A stretch of 64,000 nt of DNA, taken from contig NZ_AP012331.1 of assembly GCF_001042635.1 (NCBI RefSeq), positions 1,798,001-1,862,000 on the forward strand, read 5' to 3'. A program made the translations under genes and the position numbers. A model generated the notes under the pieces. That model was not told where the DNA came from, did no database searches, and saw only the letters and a list, made by a program, of their open reading frames with translations. Below, piece by piece: positions 1 through 7,022 of the stretch (position 1 is the first letter of the stretch; the number at the start of each line of letters is the position of its first letter). The stretch is from Bifidobacterium scardovii JCM 12489 = DSM 13734 (GTDB lineage Bacteria; Actinomycetota; Actinomycetes; Actinomycetales; Bifidobacteriaceae).

Positions 1-56
1 TGACCACTCCGCCAAGCACACAAAAGTTCAAAACCGTTGAAAACATTAGCCCAGAC

Positions 57-80
57 CATTTTGTTGACCCCAACAAAATG
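57..80. promoter_or_regulatory. Perfect 10-bp inverted repeat upstream of the DUF3800 gene
   Basis: CATTTTGTTG at 57-66 and its exact complement CAACAAAATG at 71-80 flank a 4-base loop, ending about 20 bases before the chosen start of the DUF3800 gene. It could be a repressor operator or the terminator of a gene to the left of the window; there is no clear T-run. Function is inferred only from position. Confidence 0.4.
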
Positions 81-101
81 ACCGATCCCAAAGGAGACGT
101 C

Positions 102-809
102 ATGACCGAGTACAACCTGTATTGCGACGAGACATGCCATCTGGAGCACGACAACTCGAATTGCATGGCACTTGGCGCCGTCATCGTCCCCAAAAACAAG
201 CGCAAGGAAATCTGCGACAGAATAACCGAGATCAAAGCCAAGCACGGCGTATACGCCACCAATGAAGTGAAATGGGCCAAAGCCCGTGACCGAATGCTGC
301 CCCTGTACCTCGACCTCGTGGATTACTTCTTCGACGACGACGACATGAGCTTCCGACTGCTGCTGATTCCCGACAAAAGCCTCCTTGACCACAGCAAATT
401 CGACCAGGACCACAACACTTGGTATTACAAAATGTACTTCGAAATGCTCAAGGTCATATTCGCCCCGGAACACACATATAACGTGTTCGTCGACATCAAA
501 GACACCCACTCCGACTTCCGAGTGAATCAGCTCTGGGAGGTCTGCTCGAACAACATGTACGATTTCAAACACGAAATCATACGGAAGATACAGCCGATCC
601 GCTCCGACGAAGTCCAGATCATGCAGATCACCGACATACTGGTAGGCGCGGTATGCCGGGCACGGCGCAAACTCAACATCGAGCACCAAAGCGAAGCAAA
701 GCAAAAGATCATCCAACGCATCATCCAACGCTCCGGATACCCGCTCGACAAAAGCACCCTGCTACGAGAGACGAAATTCAACTACTTCATCTGGAGGGCC
801 GCACGATGA
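102..809 (+). CDS. DUF3800 domain-containing protein
   Basis: About 235 residues. The N-terminus YNLYCDETCH, followed by an A-L-G-A-V-I-V-P strand, is typical of DUF3800, a predicted RNase H-like fold with early acidic residues; a late Asp lies in QITDILVGAV, where the family has its second acidic cluster. Members are common in phages, integrated elements and defence islands; nuclease activity is predicted rather than established. An in-frame ATG lies at 78, but the ATG at 102 has AAAGGAGA at ideal spacing and starts directly at the conserved block, so 102 is preferred. The stop overlaps the next start (ATGA), so the two are translationally coupled. Substrate unknown. Confidence 0.8.
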   Translation: MTEYNLYCDETCHLEHDNSNCMALGAVIVPKNKRKEICDRITEIKAKHGVYATNEVKWAKARDRMLPLYLDLVDYFFDDDDMSFRLLLIPDKSLLDHSKFDQDHNTWYYKMYFEMLKVIFAPEHTYNVFVDIKDTHSDFRVNQLWEVCSNNMYDFKHEIIRKIQPIRSDEVQIMQITDILVGAVCRARRKLNIEHQSEAKQKIIQRIIQRSGYPLDKSTLLRETKFNYFIWRAAR

Positions 810-1339
810 GCAATCCGCACTGGCTGCCACATACCATCCCCTGGAACCAGACTCAGGGAGAAACTTGGGAACAGTATGAACAACGTCTGTTCCATGTGTT
901 CCAGGCAGAGTTCGGAAACCAGAACCCACTCTTGTTCCAAGGAGAACCGGTACGTTTCAGACGTATCCCCTATACCGGCATATATCCCGAAGCGTTCGTC
1001 CATCTGACCACATGCAAGCAGGACGACAGCGATACCCGACTCCCCGATCCGCTTCGCAGCGAGAGAATCGGATGGCCCCGTCCCATAATGGAAAATTATC
1101 CGTCATGCGACATCTGCAACTATGAGGACTGCGTCAAGCCCTGGGTATGGATCAACGATAAAAAAGTGAAGATCTACCTGCCGAACCAGCAGTATCTGGT
1201 CATACTCAGCCAGCGAGGCAATCAAGACGAAGGAAACGGCTACTGGGTTCTGATAACCGCCTATCATCTGGAACAGTCACATAGAATCGCAAGAATCGAA
1301 AAGGAATATGATTCCCGCTTCAGCACCAAAGTCCAGTAA
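806..1339 (+). CDS. Unknown protein coupled to DUF3800
   Basis: 177 residues, not recognised with confidence. It starts within the stop of the DUF3800 gene (ATGA at 806-809) with GGAGG at 793-797. The N-terminal part is aromatic-rich (HWLPHTIPWNQT). A CDICNYEDC segment at about residues 100-108 could bind metal. The C-terminal third (W-V-W-I-N-D-K-K-V then YLVILSQRG and YWVLITAYHLEQ, ending in a charged helix) is reminiscent of small RelE/barnase-like toxin folds ending in a beta-sheet, but that is only a resemblance. The coupling argues for a DUF3800 partner, such as an effector, substrate adaptor or toxin. Confidence 0.6.
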   Translation: MSNPHWLPHTIPWNQTQGETWEQYEQRLFHVFQAEFGNQNPLLFQGEPVRFRRIPYTGIYPEAFVHLTTCKQDDSDTRLPDPLRSERIGWPRPIMENYPSCDICNYEDCVKPWVWINDKKVKIYLPNQQYLVILSQRGNQDEGNGYWVLITAYHLEQSHRIARIEKEYDSRFSTKVQ

Positions 1340-1345
1340 GCAACA

Positions 1346-1369
1346 GAGGCCGCCCTTACGGACGGCCTC
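1346..1369 (+). terminator. Hairpin after the DUF3800 operon
   Basis: GAGGCCG (1346-1352) and CGGCCTC (1363-1369) form a stem 6 bases after the stop of the coupled partner. There is no strong U-tract, so it is a weak intrinsic terminator or an mRNA-stabilising hairpin. Confidence 0.5.
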
Positions 1370-1631
1370 AGAGACTCCTTCTACAACCCGTAGATGAGCT
1401 ACTTCCTTTCTTGCACACGACACTCCAAAAGTCAAATCAAACGTCACAGACCAAGAACAGAAACAAGTGGAGACCGACCACAGGAGCAAAGGGATTCTCG
1501 ACCCAAAGTCTTACTCCCATTCGGGAACCCAGCCGTAACCCACAAGGCCGATCTCCTCACCACAAGTAAATCCCGCAAGCGCGGAACAGTCAATGTCAGA
1601 CGTGTCCATGTGGGCGCGGAAAGGTCGCATC

Positions 1632-2105
1632 ATGAAACATGGCATAGGCATCATCGATGCGGCGGACCGGATGGAATCGTCTTCTTTCCCGCCGCTATCG
1701 CCGCGCATGAGCTACGGGCAGATGCGCATGGCTCTGTACAACGCCGTGCCCGATCTGCACGTGTCCAGCGCGCTGCTCCCCGACGATCTGGACGGGATCT
1801 ACTGTCTGGACACCGACACGATCCTTATCGACCGGCGCATCACATGGACACGCAAACGATGCACGCTGATCCACGAACTCGTCCACCGGAAGCACGGTGA
1901 CGACACGTCGCAAGGATGCAACGGATGCCGAATGGAACGCCGGTGCCGCATGGAAACGGCGCGCATGCTGGTGAACCCGATGGAATACGCCACCGCCGAA
2001 TACGCATACGGCGGCAACGCCTGGAACATCGCCGACGACCTCAACGTCACCGTCGACGTGATACACGACTACCGAATCCTCCTGCGAGACACAGCGAGGG
2101 CATGA
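1632..2105 (+). CDS. ImmA/IrrE-family metallo-endopeptidase
   Basis: 157 residues. The zinc-protease motif H-E-L-V-H lies in CTLIHELVHRKHGD, preceded by the typical IrrE/ImmA strand (DGIYCLDTDTILID). The third metal ligand is expected in the following helix (METARMLVNPMEYATAEY). Family members cleave phage or ICE repressors (ImmA and ImmR) or the stress repressor DdrO (IrrE). The start at 1632 is preferred because GGAAAGG sits at normal spacing; an upstream ATG at 1593 has no ribosome site. No Xre repressor gene lies beside it inside the window, which is unusual for an ImmA-type protein, and the partner may lie left of position 1. The upstream stretch 1370-1631 shows no convincing gene. Confidence 0.85.
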   Translation: MKHGIGIIDAADRMESSSFPPLSPRMSYGQMRMALYNAVPDLHVSSALLPDDLDGIYCLDTDTILIDRRITWTRKRCTLIHELVHRKHGDDTSQGCNGCRMERRCRMETARMLVNPMEYATAEYAYGGNAWNIADDLNVTVDVIHDYRILLRDTARA

Positions 2106-2174
2106 CGTCCGCCCATAGCTCACGAACGACGCCACTTCGTCCCCTGCACGGCACGGCACCGGAGCGGTTTTTCT

Positions 2175-3158
2175 TTAGTTCCGCCGTTCGCGCTTTGCTT
2201 CCGTCGCCGTGGGCGCTTGGGCGATGACGTCTCCGAGCATGTCGTAGAACACGTCTTCGCTGATGATGCTGATATCCTGTCCTGCGAGCTGGAGTTTCTC
2301 GGCCTTGACCCATTTGCTGCTTTTGGCGCCCTTGAGAGAGGCGCAGTAGTCGGTGCTTCCCGTGACGAGATAGTTCGTCGTCTTGGTGACCGTTTTGCCA
2401 TTGACGCCACCGAGGTTGGTGACGGCCTGTTGCGCGTTGGCGCGGGTCATTTTCCTGAGCGCGCCGGTGAACACGAACGTGAGGCCCTCGAACGCTGGAT
2501 CCGGGGTAATCTCATCCTGCGGGGCGACCTGCAATAATTGGTCATCCCCGCGGAACAACGGCGAGGCGCCGCCGCGGCGCCGACCATCACCGGACGGAAA
2601 CGGGATCCCGTCCTCATCCATATGCCGAAGCATCCACCGGTAGCAGGCGATGGTCTGCTCCACGTCGGCGAGCGCCCTGTGTTTCTGGTTTTCGGCGATG
2701 TCGAATCTGACGATGAGATCGCGTAGCCGGTTGTGGCGTTCTTCGGGGTAGAGGTATCTGGCGAGGCGGAGGGTGTCGATGAAGTCGTTGCCGACGTGTT
2801 TGCTGCAGATGGTTTCGGCGTTGTCGTAGAGGAAGTTGATGTCGAAGTTGACGTTGTGGCCGAGGATGAGGCCGTCGCCCATCCAGTCGAGGAATCCAGG
2901 GAGCACGTCGGCGAGTGCTGGCGCGTTTTTGACCATGTCGTCGTTGATGCCGTTGATCTCGGTGATGATGTCCGGGATGTGGCGGCCGGGGTTGATGAGT
3001 TGTTCGTATCGGTCGATGGGTTGTCCGTTTTGGACTTTGATGGCGCCGATTTCGATGATGTCGTCCCATCGTGGATCGTAGCCGGTGGTTTCAAGGTCCA
3101 AGGCTACGTAGTCGTTCCTGCCGGCCAGTATGCTGGCTCCCTTGTGTTCCCTGGGCAT
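2175..3158 (-). CDS. DnaQ-like 3'-5' exonuclease with C-terminal BRCT domain
   Basis: 327 residues. Exonuclease motif I is VALDLETTG near residue 20, motif II is GHNVNFDINFL near 100, and motif III is H-R-A-L-A-D-V (HxAxxD, so DEDDh type) near 160. A linker follows, then a BRCT domain (FEGLTFVFTGAL through NYLVTGSTD) at about 220-305, the kind seen in DNA ligase LigA, which also has a G-x-K-x-x-K-x-x-K segment. Exonuclease-BRCT proteins resemble the DNA polymerase III epsilon subunit but are not the replicative enzyme. The second of two adjacent ATGs (3158) is chosen because GGAGG lies too close to the first. The gene belongs to the integrated element and shares a duplicated leader with the next operon. 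Confidence 0.85.
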   Translation of the reverse strand: MPREHKGASILAGRNDYVALDLETTGYDPRWDDIIEIGAIKVQNGQPIDRYEQLINPGRHIPDIITEINGINDDMVKNAPALADVLPGFLDWMGDGLILGHNVNFDINFLYDNAETICSKHVGNDFIDTLRLARYLYPEERHNRLRDLIVRFDIAENQKHRALADVEQTIACYRWMLRHMDEDGIPFPSGDGRRRGGASPLFRGDDQLLQVAPQDEITPDPAFEGLTFVFTGALRKMTRANAQQAVTNLGGVNGKTVTKTTNYLVTGSTDYCASLKGAKSSKWVKAEKLQLAGQDISIISEDVFYDMLGDVIAQAPTATEAKRERRN

Positions 3159-3269
3159 CATGCCTCCAACTTCTTCGTTCGTTCGGCCGGCTCAACGCGG
3201 TCTGTCTAAGATTCTATCGCCGCATATACGGAATCGCCCCCGGTCGCTCATTGCGAGCGCCGGGGCGGT
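3156..3269 (-). repeat. Leader/terminator module, copy A
   Basis: This intergenic block closely matches 4726-4842. Both copies contain, on the minus strand, a GC-rich hairpin built on G-A-G-C-G, the string TAGAATCT as a possible -10, and GGAGGCATGATGCC around the start codon. In copy A the hairpin arms lie at about 3234-3269. It separates the RexB-like gene from the exonuclease gene. Confidence 0.65.
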
Positions 3270-3270
3270 T

Positions 3271-3804
3271 TCAGGCGAGGTTGGTTTTGTTGGTGTTTCG
3301 TTTTTTAAAGGACTCTTGCATGTCTTTGTCGGTGAAGGGCTCGCCGATTGTCATGGATGCTTTTTGCATGAATAGCGTGTATTTCATCCAGTGGATACTT
3401 CTGACCAGCTTTGCGATCATCATGACAAGTGCATATATGGAGATTGCGGTGGATATCCCCTGGTGCGACGGCCAGAGGCAGAGAGAGATCAACGGGAGCA
3501 TCGCCGTGACGGCAGTCCATGCGATGATGCTGACCCAGTTCCGGGACAGTTCGTCGTGATATCGTTCACGTGCGATTTGCATGTAACGCGATTCCGATTG
3601 GTAGGACATGGAGCAGATGAATGTCACTGCCGCCATGACGAGACCGGAGAGGGTGGACAGTGCCACGAAGAGATTCTGCGAGACGCTGTCGTCCGGCACC
3701 GGTTTCCCGGATGCTATCCAGACGAAGATTGGGATGGCGGGGGCGAGCATGTCGACGCCCGGATGTGCGGCGAATGCATCGCCGAGCGTCGGTTTTCTGC
3801 TCAT
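3271..3804 (-). CDS. RexB-like four-helix membrane protein
   Basis: 177 residues with about four predicted membrane helices (roughly 17-31, 45-66, 88-111 and 116-137), a basic loop between helices 2 and 3, and a charged C-terminal tail (SFKKRNTNK). The pattern L-S-T-L-S-G-L-V-M-A-A-V-T-F followed by a short basic loop and a second hairpin resembles lambda RexB (LSSYAGTMIAILIAALTF, recalled from memory). It begins 1 base after the RexA-like stop (TGA-C-ATG), so the two are coupled in the lambda order A then B. By analogy it would be an ion-conducting effector in the inner membrane that stops an infected cell. A SLATT-type pore protein is the main alternative. No homology search was possible. 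Confidence 0.55.
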   Translation of the reverse strand: MSRKPTLGDAFAAHPGVDMLAPAIPIFVWIASGKPVPDDSVSQNLFVALSTLSGLVMAAVTFICSMSYQSESRYMQIARERYHDELSRNWVSIIAWTAVTAMLPLISLCLWPSHQGISTAISIYALVMMIAKLVRSIHWMKYTLFMQKASMTIGEPFTDKDMQESFKKRNTNKTNLA

Positions 3805-3805
3805 G

Positions 3806-4726
3806 TCATGCTCCCTGCGATATTTCGTATAGATAAGTTTGCTTTTCGGCGCAGACTTTCACGAGGTGATCTATGAGGTTGGTGAATTGCCTTGGCTCGT
3901 TTTCGCCGATCACGATGTCCTCCTGCTCCACGACTGGGTGACTGACGAGGTTGAGTTCGAGGAGTTTGCCCGCAAGGTCAGTTCCGCTGACCTGCATTTG
4001 CCTGTTCTGCTTTACGGCGAATGCGACCAGATCTCTCACCGTGCCTTTAAGTTTGCGTGCGGCGCTGGGAATGAAGCCGTCTTTCGGTATGGAGACTTTG
4101 ATCTCCACGTCAAGGTCAGCCCCGATCGCGTCGGCCATGTCACGATAGAATTCGCCGGTCTTGCCACCCTCCTGCGCTGTTGAGTCCAGGTATCGTCTTG
4201 TCGTGAATCCGGCGGTGAATGATGATAATTCTTTGAGTTCCCTTTCGAAACGCTCGATGCTGTCCACCGTTACCACGGGTTGTACGTCCCATTCGAATTC
4301 TCCTCCGGGAGACCAATAATGGTCAAGCGCTTTTTTCAGCGGTTCGGAGCTTTTACCAGCGGAACCGCTGATCCTTCCGACGAGCGCATAGTCGGGAAAG
4401 AACGCGAATGCCGACGATTTGGCCAGATCGCCCCTTCCCCCTGCCAGATAATCGTCCATGTAATCTGTCACACGTTCGTTCTCGCGGTCGATGTATTGCA
4501 TGAAGGTCGGGTCAAATTGTTCGGATACGCTAAGAACTGGATAATCTTTGTCGAGGATGGCATCATATCTGATACCATCAATGGCCTTCTCCTGCCATTT
4601 CATGGAATCAAGGTCGGCGAGTCGGCCCGTCCAGTCCACATCCTCCACGGGCCTGAACGACACAGCCTCACGAGACCTTAAGCGGAGCCAGTAGAAAGCG
4701 ACTGTGCGCTGTATCGTCTTGGGCAT
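3806..4726 (-). CDS. RexA-like cytoplasmic partner (candidate phage-exclusion sensor)
   Basis: 306 residues, soluble. Two blocks resemble lambda RexA. One is S-A-F-A-F-F-P-D-Y-A-L-V-G-R-I-S-G near residue 100, compared with RexA FLFVEGDTIGFARTVFG. The other is a C-terminal stretch, L-D-V-E-I-K-V-S-I-P-K-D-G-F, then a helix and A-G-K-L-L-E-L-N-L-V-S, compared with RexA LDIVIKPKFKRDIKKVAKDI. Comparison is by eye from memory. In lambda, RexA is a DNA-binding sensor that activates RexB. The start at 4726 is the second of two adjacent ATGs and fits the GGGGAGG site. The gene lies directly downstream of the integrase, as expected for a lysogenic or element-maintenance operon. Confidence 0.55.
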   Translation of the reverse strand: MPKTIQRTVAFYWLRLRSREAVSFRPVEDVDWTGRLADLDSMKWQEKAIDGIRYDAILDKDYPVLSVSEQFDPTFMQYIDRENERVTDYMDDYLAGGRGDLAKSSAFAFFPDYALVGRISGSAGKSSEPLKKALDHYWSPGGEFEWDVQPVVTVDSIERFERELKELSSFTAGFTTRRYLDSTAQEGGKTGEFYRDMADAIGADLDVEIKVSIPKDGFIPSAARKLKGTVRDLVAFAVKQNRQMQVSGTDLAGKLLELNLVSHPVVEQEDIVIGENEPRQFTNLIDHLVKVCAEKQTYLYEISQGA

Positions 4727-4842
4727 CATGCCTCCCCAACCTCGTTGTTCGCTCGGCCATCTCGATACGGCCTGTTTAGATTCTACCGCCACAGACAAGG
4801 AACCGCCCCGGTCGCTCTATACGAGCGTCAGAGCGATTTTTG
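4726..4842 (-). repeat. Leader/terminator module, copy B
   Basis: Second copy of the block at 3156-3269, upstream of the RexA-like gene. A G-A-G-C-G hairpin lies at about 4812-4836 and is followed on the + strand by TTTTT. TAGAATCT and the GGAGGCATGATGCC start context are conserved. Recent duplication or recombination between the two operons is inferred. Confidence 0.65.
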
Positions 4843-4879
4843 CCTTCGAGGGCGCATTGCCAGCTACGGCATCCGGCAG

Positions 4880-6135
4880 TTATCCTTCCTCCGCGTCCAG
4901 GACCTCCGCTTCGATCACGTCGTCGGAGGCAAGCGGGGGTATGGCCCGGTTCATCGCGTCGGCGAGCGCCTGGGTGTTCCAGTGGGTGTAGTGGGCGTTG
5001 GTCGTCATGTCGGCGTGTCCGATGAGGGCCATGCGTTCGTCGGGGGCGGCGCCGCTCATGGCGATTTGGGTGGCGGTCCAGTGGCGGGCGTCGTGGATGC
5101 GGGTGTAGGGCAGTCCGGCGGTTTCGAGGGCTTTTTTCCAGCGGCGTATTTCGACGGTGCGGCGGATGGGTCTGCCTTGGTTGTTGGTGAAGACGAGTTC
5201 GTGGTCGGCGATGCGGTGGTTGCGGATGCGTGTCCAGATGCGGTTCCAGAGGTTTTCGCTGATGGGGACGAATCGTGTGCCGGCGTTGGTTTTGAGGGTG
5301 GTGAGCCAGATGTTGCCGGAGAGGTGGCGGGCGTTGAGCCATGCGGGGATGGTGGCGTTGGGGCCGCCTTTGTATTCCTGGAGTTGCTGGCAGACCCTGA
5401 TGCCGGGGTGGTTGTCTCGTCGTTCGAGTTGGAAGGGCATGATGGCGTAGCGTTCGCCTTCGCGCAGTCCGGAGGCGAACGCGAGTTCGAACATGATGCT
5501 CCACATTTCCGCGTCGTCGTCGGCGTCGCCGCGTATGCGGGCGTCGTCGGTGGAGGTTGCGCCGATCATGGCGCGTGGCTGTTCGCGGTCGAGCACCAGT
5601 GGCTCGTATTCGGCTTTGCGGGGCAGTTTGACCCTGCGGCAGGGGTTGGCGGCGATGATGCCGTCGTCGATGGCGTTCTCGAGCATGCTCGATAGCAGTC
5701 GCAGGTAGTCGCTGACGGTCTTGACCTTGCGGGTGGCCAGCAGGTCGGAGGTCATGCGGCGCAGGTGTTCGGCGGTCAGGTCCGCCAGGCGCACTCCCCC
5801 GATATGCCGGCACATGACGCGCATCCAGCTGCATTCGTTGTTCCAGCTGTTCGGCTTGACGCGGGTGACGCGGTCCGCCATCCACCGTTCGGCGTAGTCG
5901 GCGACGCGGGGCCCTTCTGCGAGCGCAGGACGCCGGTTCGCTGGTATTCGAGGATCTTGGCCTTGTGGCGGTCGCGCGTGTCGGATTTGATGCGGCCGGT
6001 GGTCTCGATGGGCGGCAAGCGTTTTCCGGTTACGGGGTCGTAGCCTCGTTCGGTGCGGAAGTGCCACACGCCCTTGCCGTCCTGGAATACGGCGCCGGCG
6101 CCTTTCGTCCGGCGTGTCGTGGCTGTCGATGCCAT
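4880..6135 (-). pseudogene. Tyrosine-type site-specific integrase, frame interrupted at 5908-5914
   Basis: The reading begins at 6135 (ATG with GGGAG five bases upstream, MASTATTRRTKGAG). It shows the N-terminal strand region (AVFQDGKGVWHFR, YDPVTGKR), then runs out of frame. The SAM-like core domain and catalytic domain continue in another frame from RVADYAERW to the stop at 4880. Catalytic residues visible are Arg in ASGLREGER, H-D-A-R-H (HxxR), H in IGHADM and Tyr in NAHYTHW. The two frames join by a -1 shift at G-GGC-CCC, which would give one 418-residue protein. It may be a frameshifted pseudogene, an assembly error in a homopolymer, or programmed frameshifting. It mobilises the element to its left. 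Confidence 0.85.
5908..5914 (-). other. Candidate -1 slippery heptamer G-GGC-CCC in the integrase
   Basis: On the minus strand the zero-frame codons AAG GGC CCC precede the break. A one-base backward slip at this X-XXY-YYZ heptamer exactly restores the downstream frame (K-G-P then R-V-A-D-Y). The same change would arise from loss of one base in the G/C run. Confidence 0.5.
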
Positions 6136-6362
6136 ACGGGCTCCCTTCGTTCGGGAGTCCACTCTAAGGTTCACTCTATGCGCCTTGCCAACGGTCGTGA
6201 ATCGTTGGTTTTTGCGGCGTGTCGCGTTTTGCCGAAAATCACCGTCCAGAGCTGTTCGAAGGTCCGAAAACCGTTGCGGCGCAACGGTTCCGAGCACTCT
6301 AACGGCAGTACGGCCGTGATAGCTTCATACTATAGCGCCGTCAGCCGCCGCACGCCGATGGC

Positions 6363-6845
6363 TCAACCGACGTCGGCCATGTCGCACAGCCATCGGCTGC
6401 CGATGTAGCGCATCGACAGGTTCACCCAGTGGTGGTCGGCGCCGACGGTCAGGTGCACGGCCGACTCGATGCGTTCGGGCGTGATCATCATCCCGCTGAC
6501 CATCTGGGGTATCACCGGCAGTCCCAGCTGCCCGCCGGCCTGGTCGGCGTCGCGGCCGATCAGATCCGACATCGTCAGGAGGCGCGCGGAGCACTGCGGC
6601 GTGACGAAACGACGCAATTTCGACCGGGGCAGGCGCCCGCGCGTCACGTCCTTGGCCATGCAGGCGATGCGGCACGACTGCCGGGCCAGCATGTGGCACA
6701 GTTCCGGGTCCACGACGCCGGCATAGCAATAGGCGATGTGATACGGGATCGGCTGGGTCGACAGCTCGATGAACAGAAAGCCGTCGACGGTCGGCAGCGG
6801 GGATCGCGCACGGTAGCGGAACGCGTCGTGGAAGTCGTTTTCCAT
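6363..6845 (-). CDS. Rv3235-family-like hypothetical protein
   Basis: 160 residues. The middle helix region (MLARQSCRIACMAKDVTRGR followed by LRRFVTPQCSARL) and the end SRWLCDMADVG match the general plan of the actinobacterial Rv3235 family: a helix, a conserved L-x-x-W/F-x-x-P turn, then a C-terminal strand with R-W-x-C. The function of the family is unknown. The start has AAAAGG at normal spacing. The gene is downstream of guaB3 on the same strand but separated from it by a strong hairpin. The stretch 6136-6362 between this gene and the integrase holds no recognisable tRNA or attachment site. Confidence 0.55.
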   Translation of the reverse strand: MENDFHDAFRYRARSPLPTVDGFLFIELSTQPIPYHIAYCYAGVVDPELCHMLARQSCRIACMAKDVTRGRLPRSKLRRFVTPQCSARLLTMSDLIGRDADQAGGQLGLPVIPQMVSGMMITPERIESAVHLTVGADHHWVNLSMRYIGSRWLCDMADVG

Positions 6846-6942
6846 GATGCAACCTTTTCTCTTCGTGAGAACGCAGGCACCGCCCTTTCCTGGCGGATTC
6901 CGTCGTCATCGTCGTTGATGGCACACTTCAAGCTCAACATAA

Positions 6943-6976
6943 AGAAATGCTCCCGTCAACCGACGGGAGCATTTCT
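6943..6976 (-). terminator. Intrinsic terminator after guaB3
   Basis: Fifteen-base perfect arms (6943-6957 and 6962-6976) around a 4-base loop. The outer A/T pairs provide A- and T-rich flanks on both strands, so it can work bidirectionally. It lies 46 bases past the GuaB3-family stop. Confidence 0.85.
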
Positions 6977-7022
6977 GTGGACATGTGGAAAACAGTGCAT
7001 AACTGCACGTTTCCGGCGTGCG

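Noticed and set aside
1511..1609. Short minus-strand frame with the plausible-looking end L-V-G-Y-G-W-V-P-E-W-E
   Set aside because: Only 32 residues, no ribosome site, and no recognisable family; could be a decayed gene end but cannot be supported.
6136..6362. tRNA gene or attachment-site repeat next to the integrase
   Set aside because: No tRNA fold is present and no convincing direct repeat could be paired, since the other end of the element is outside the window.
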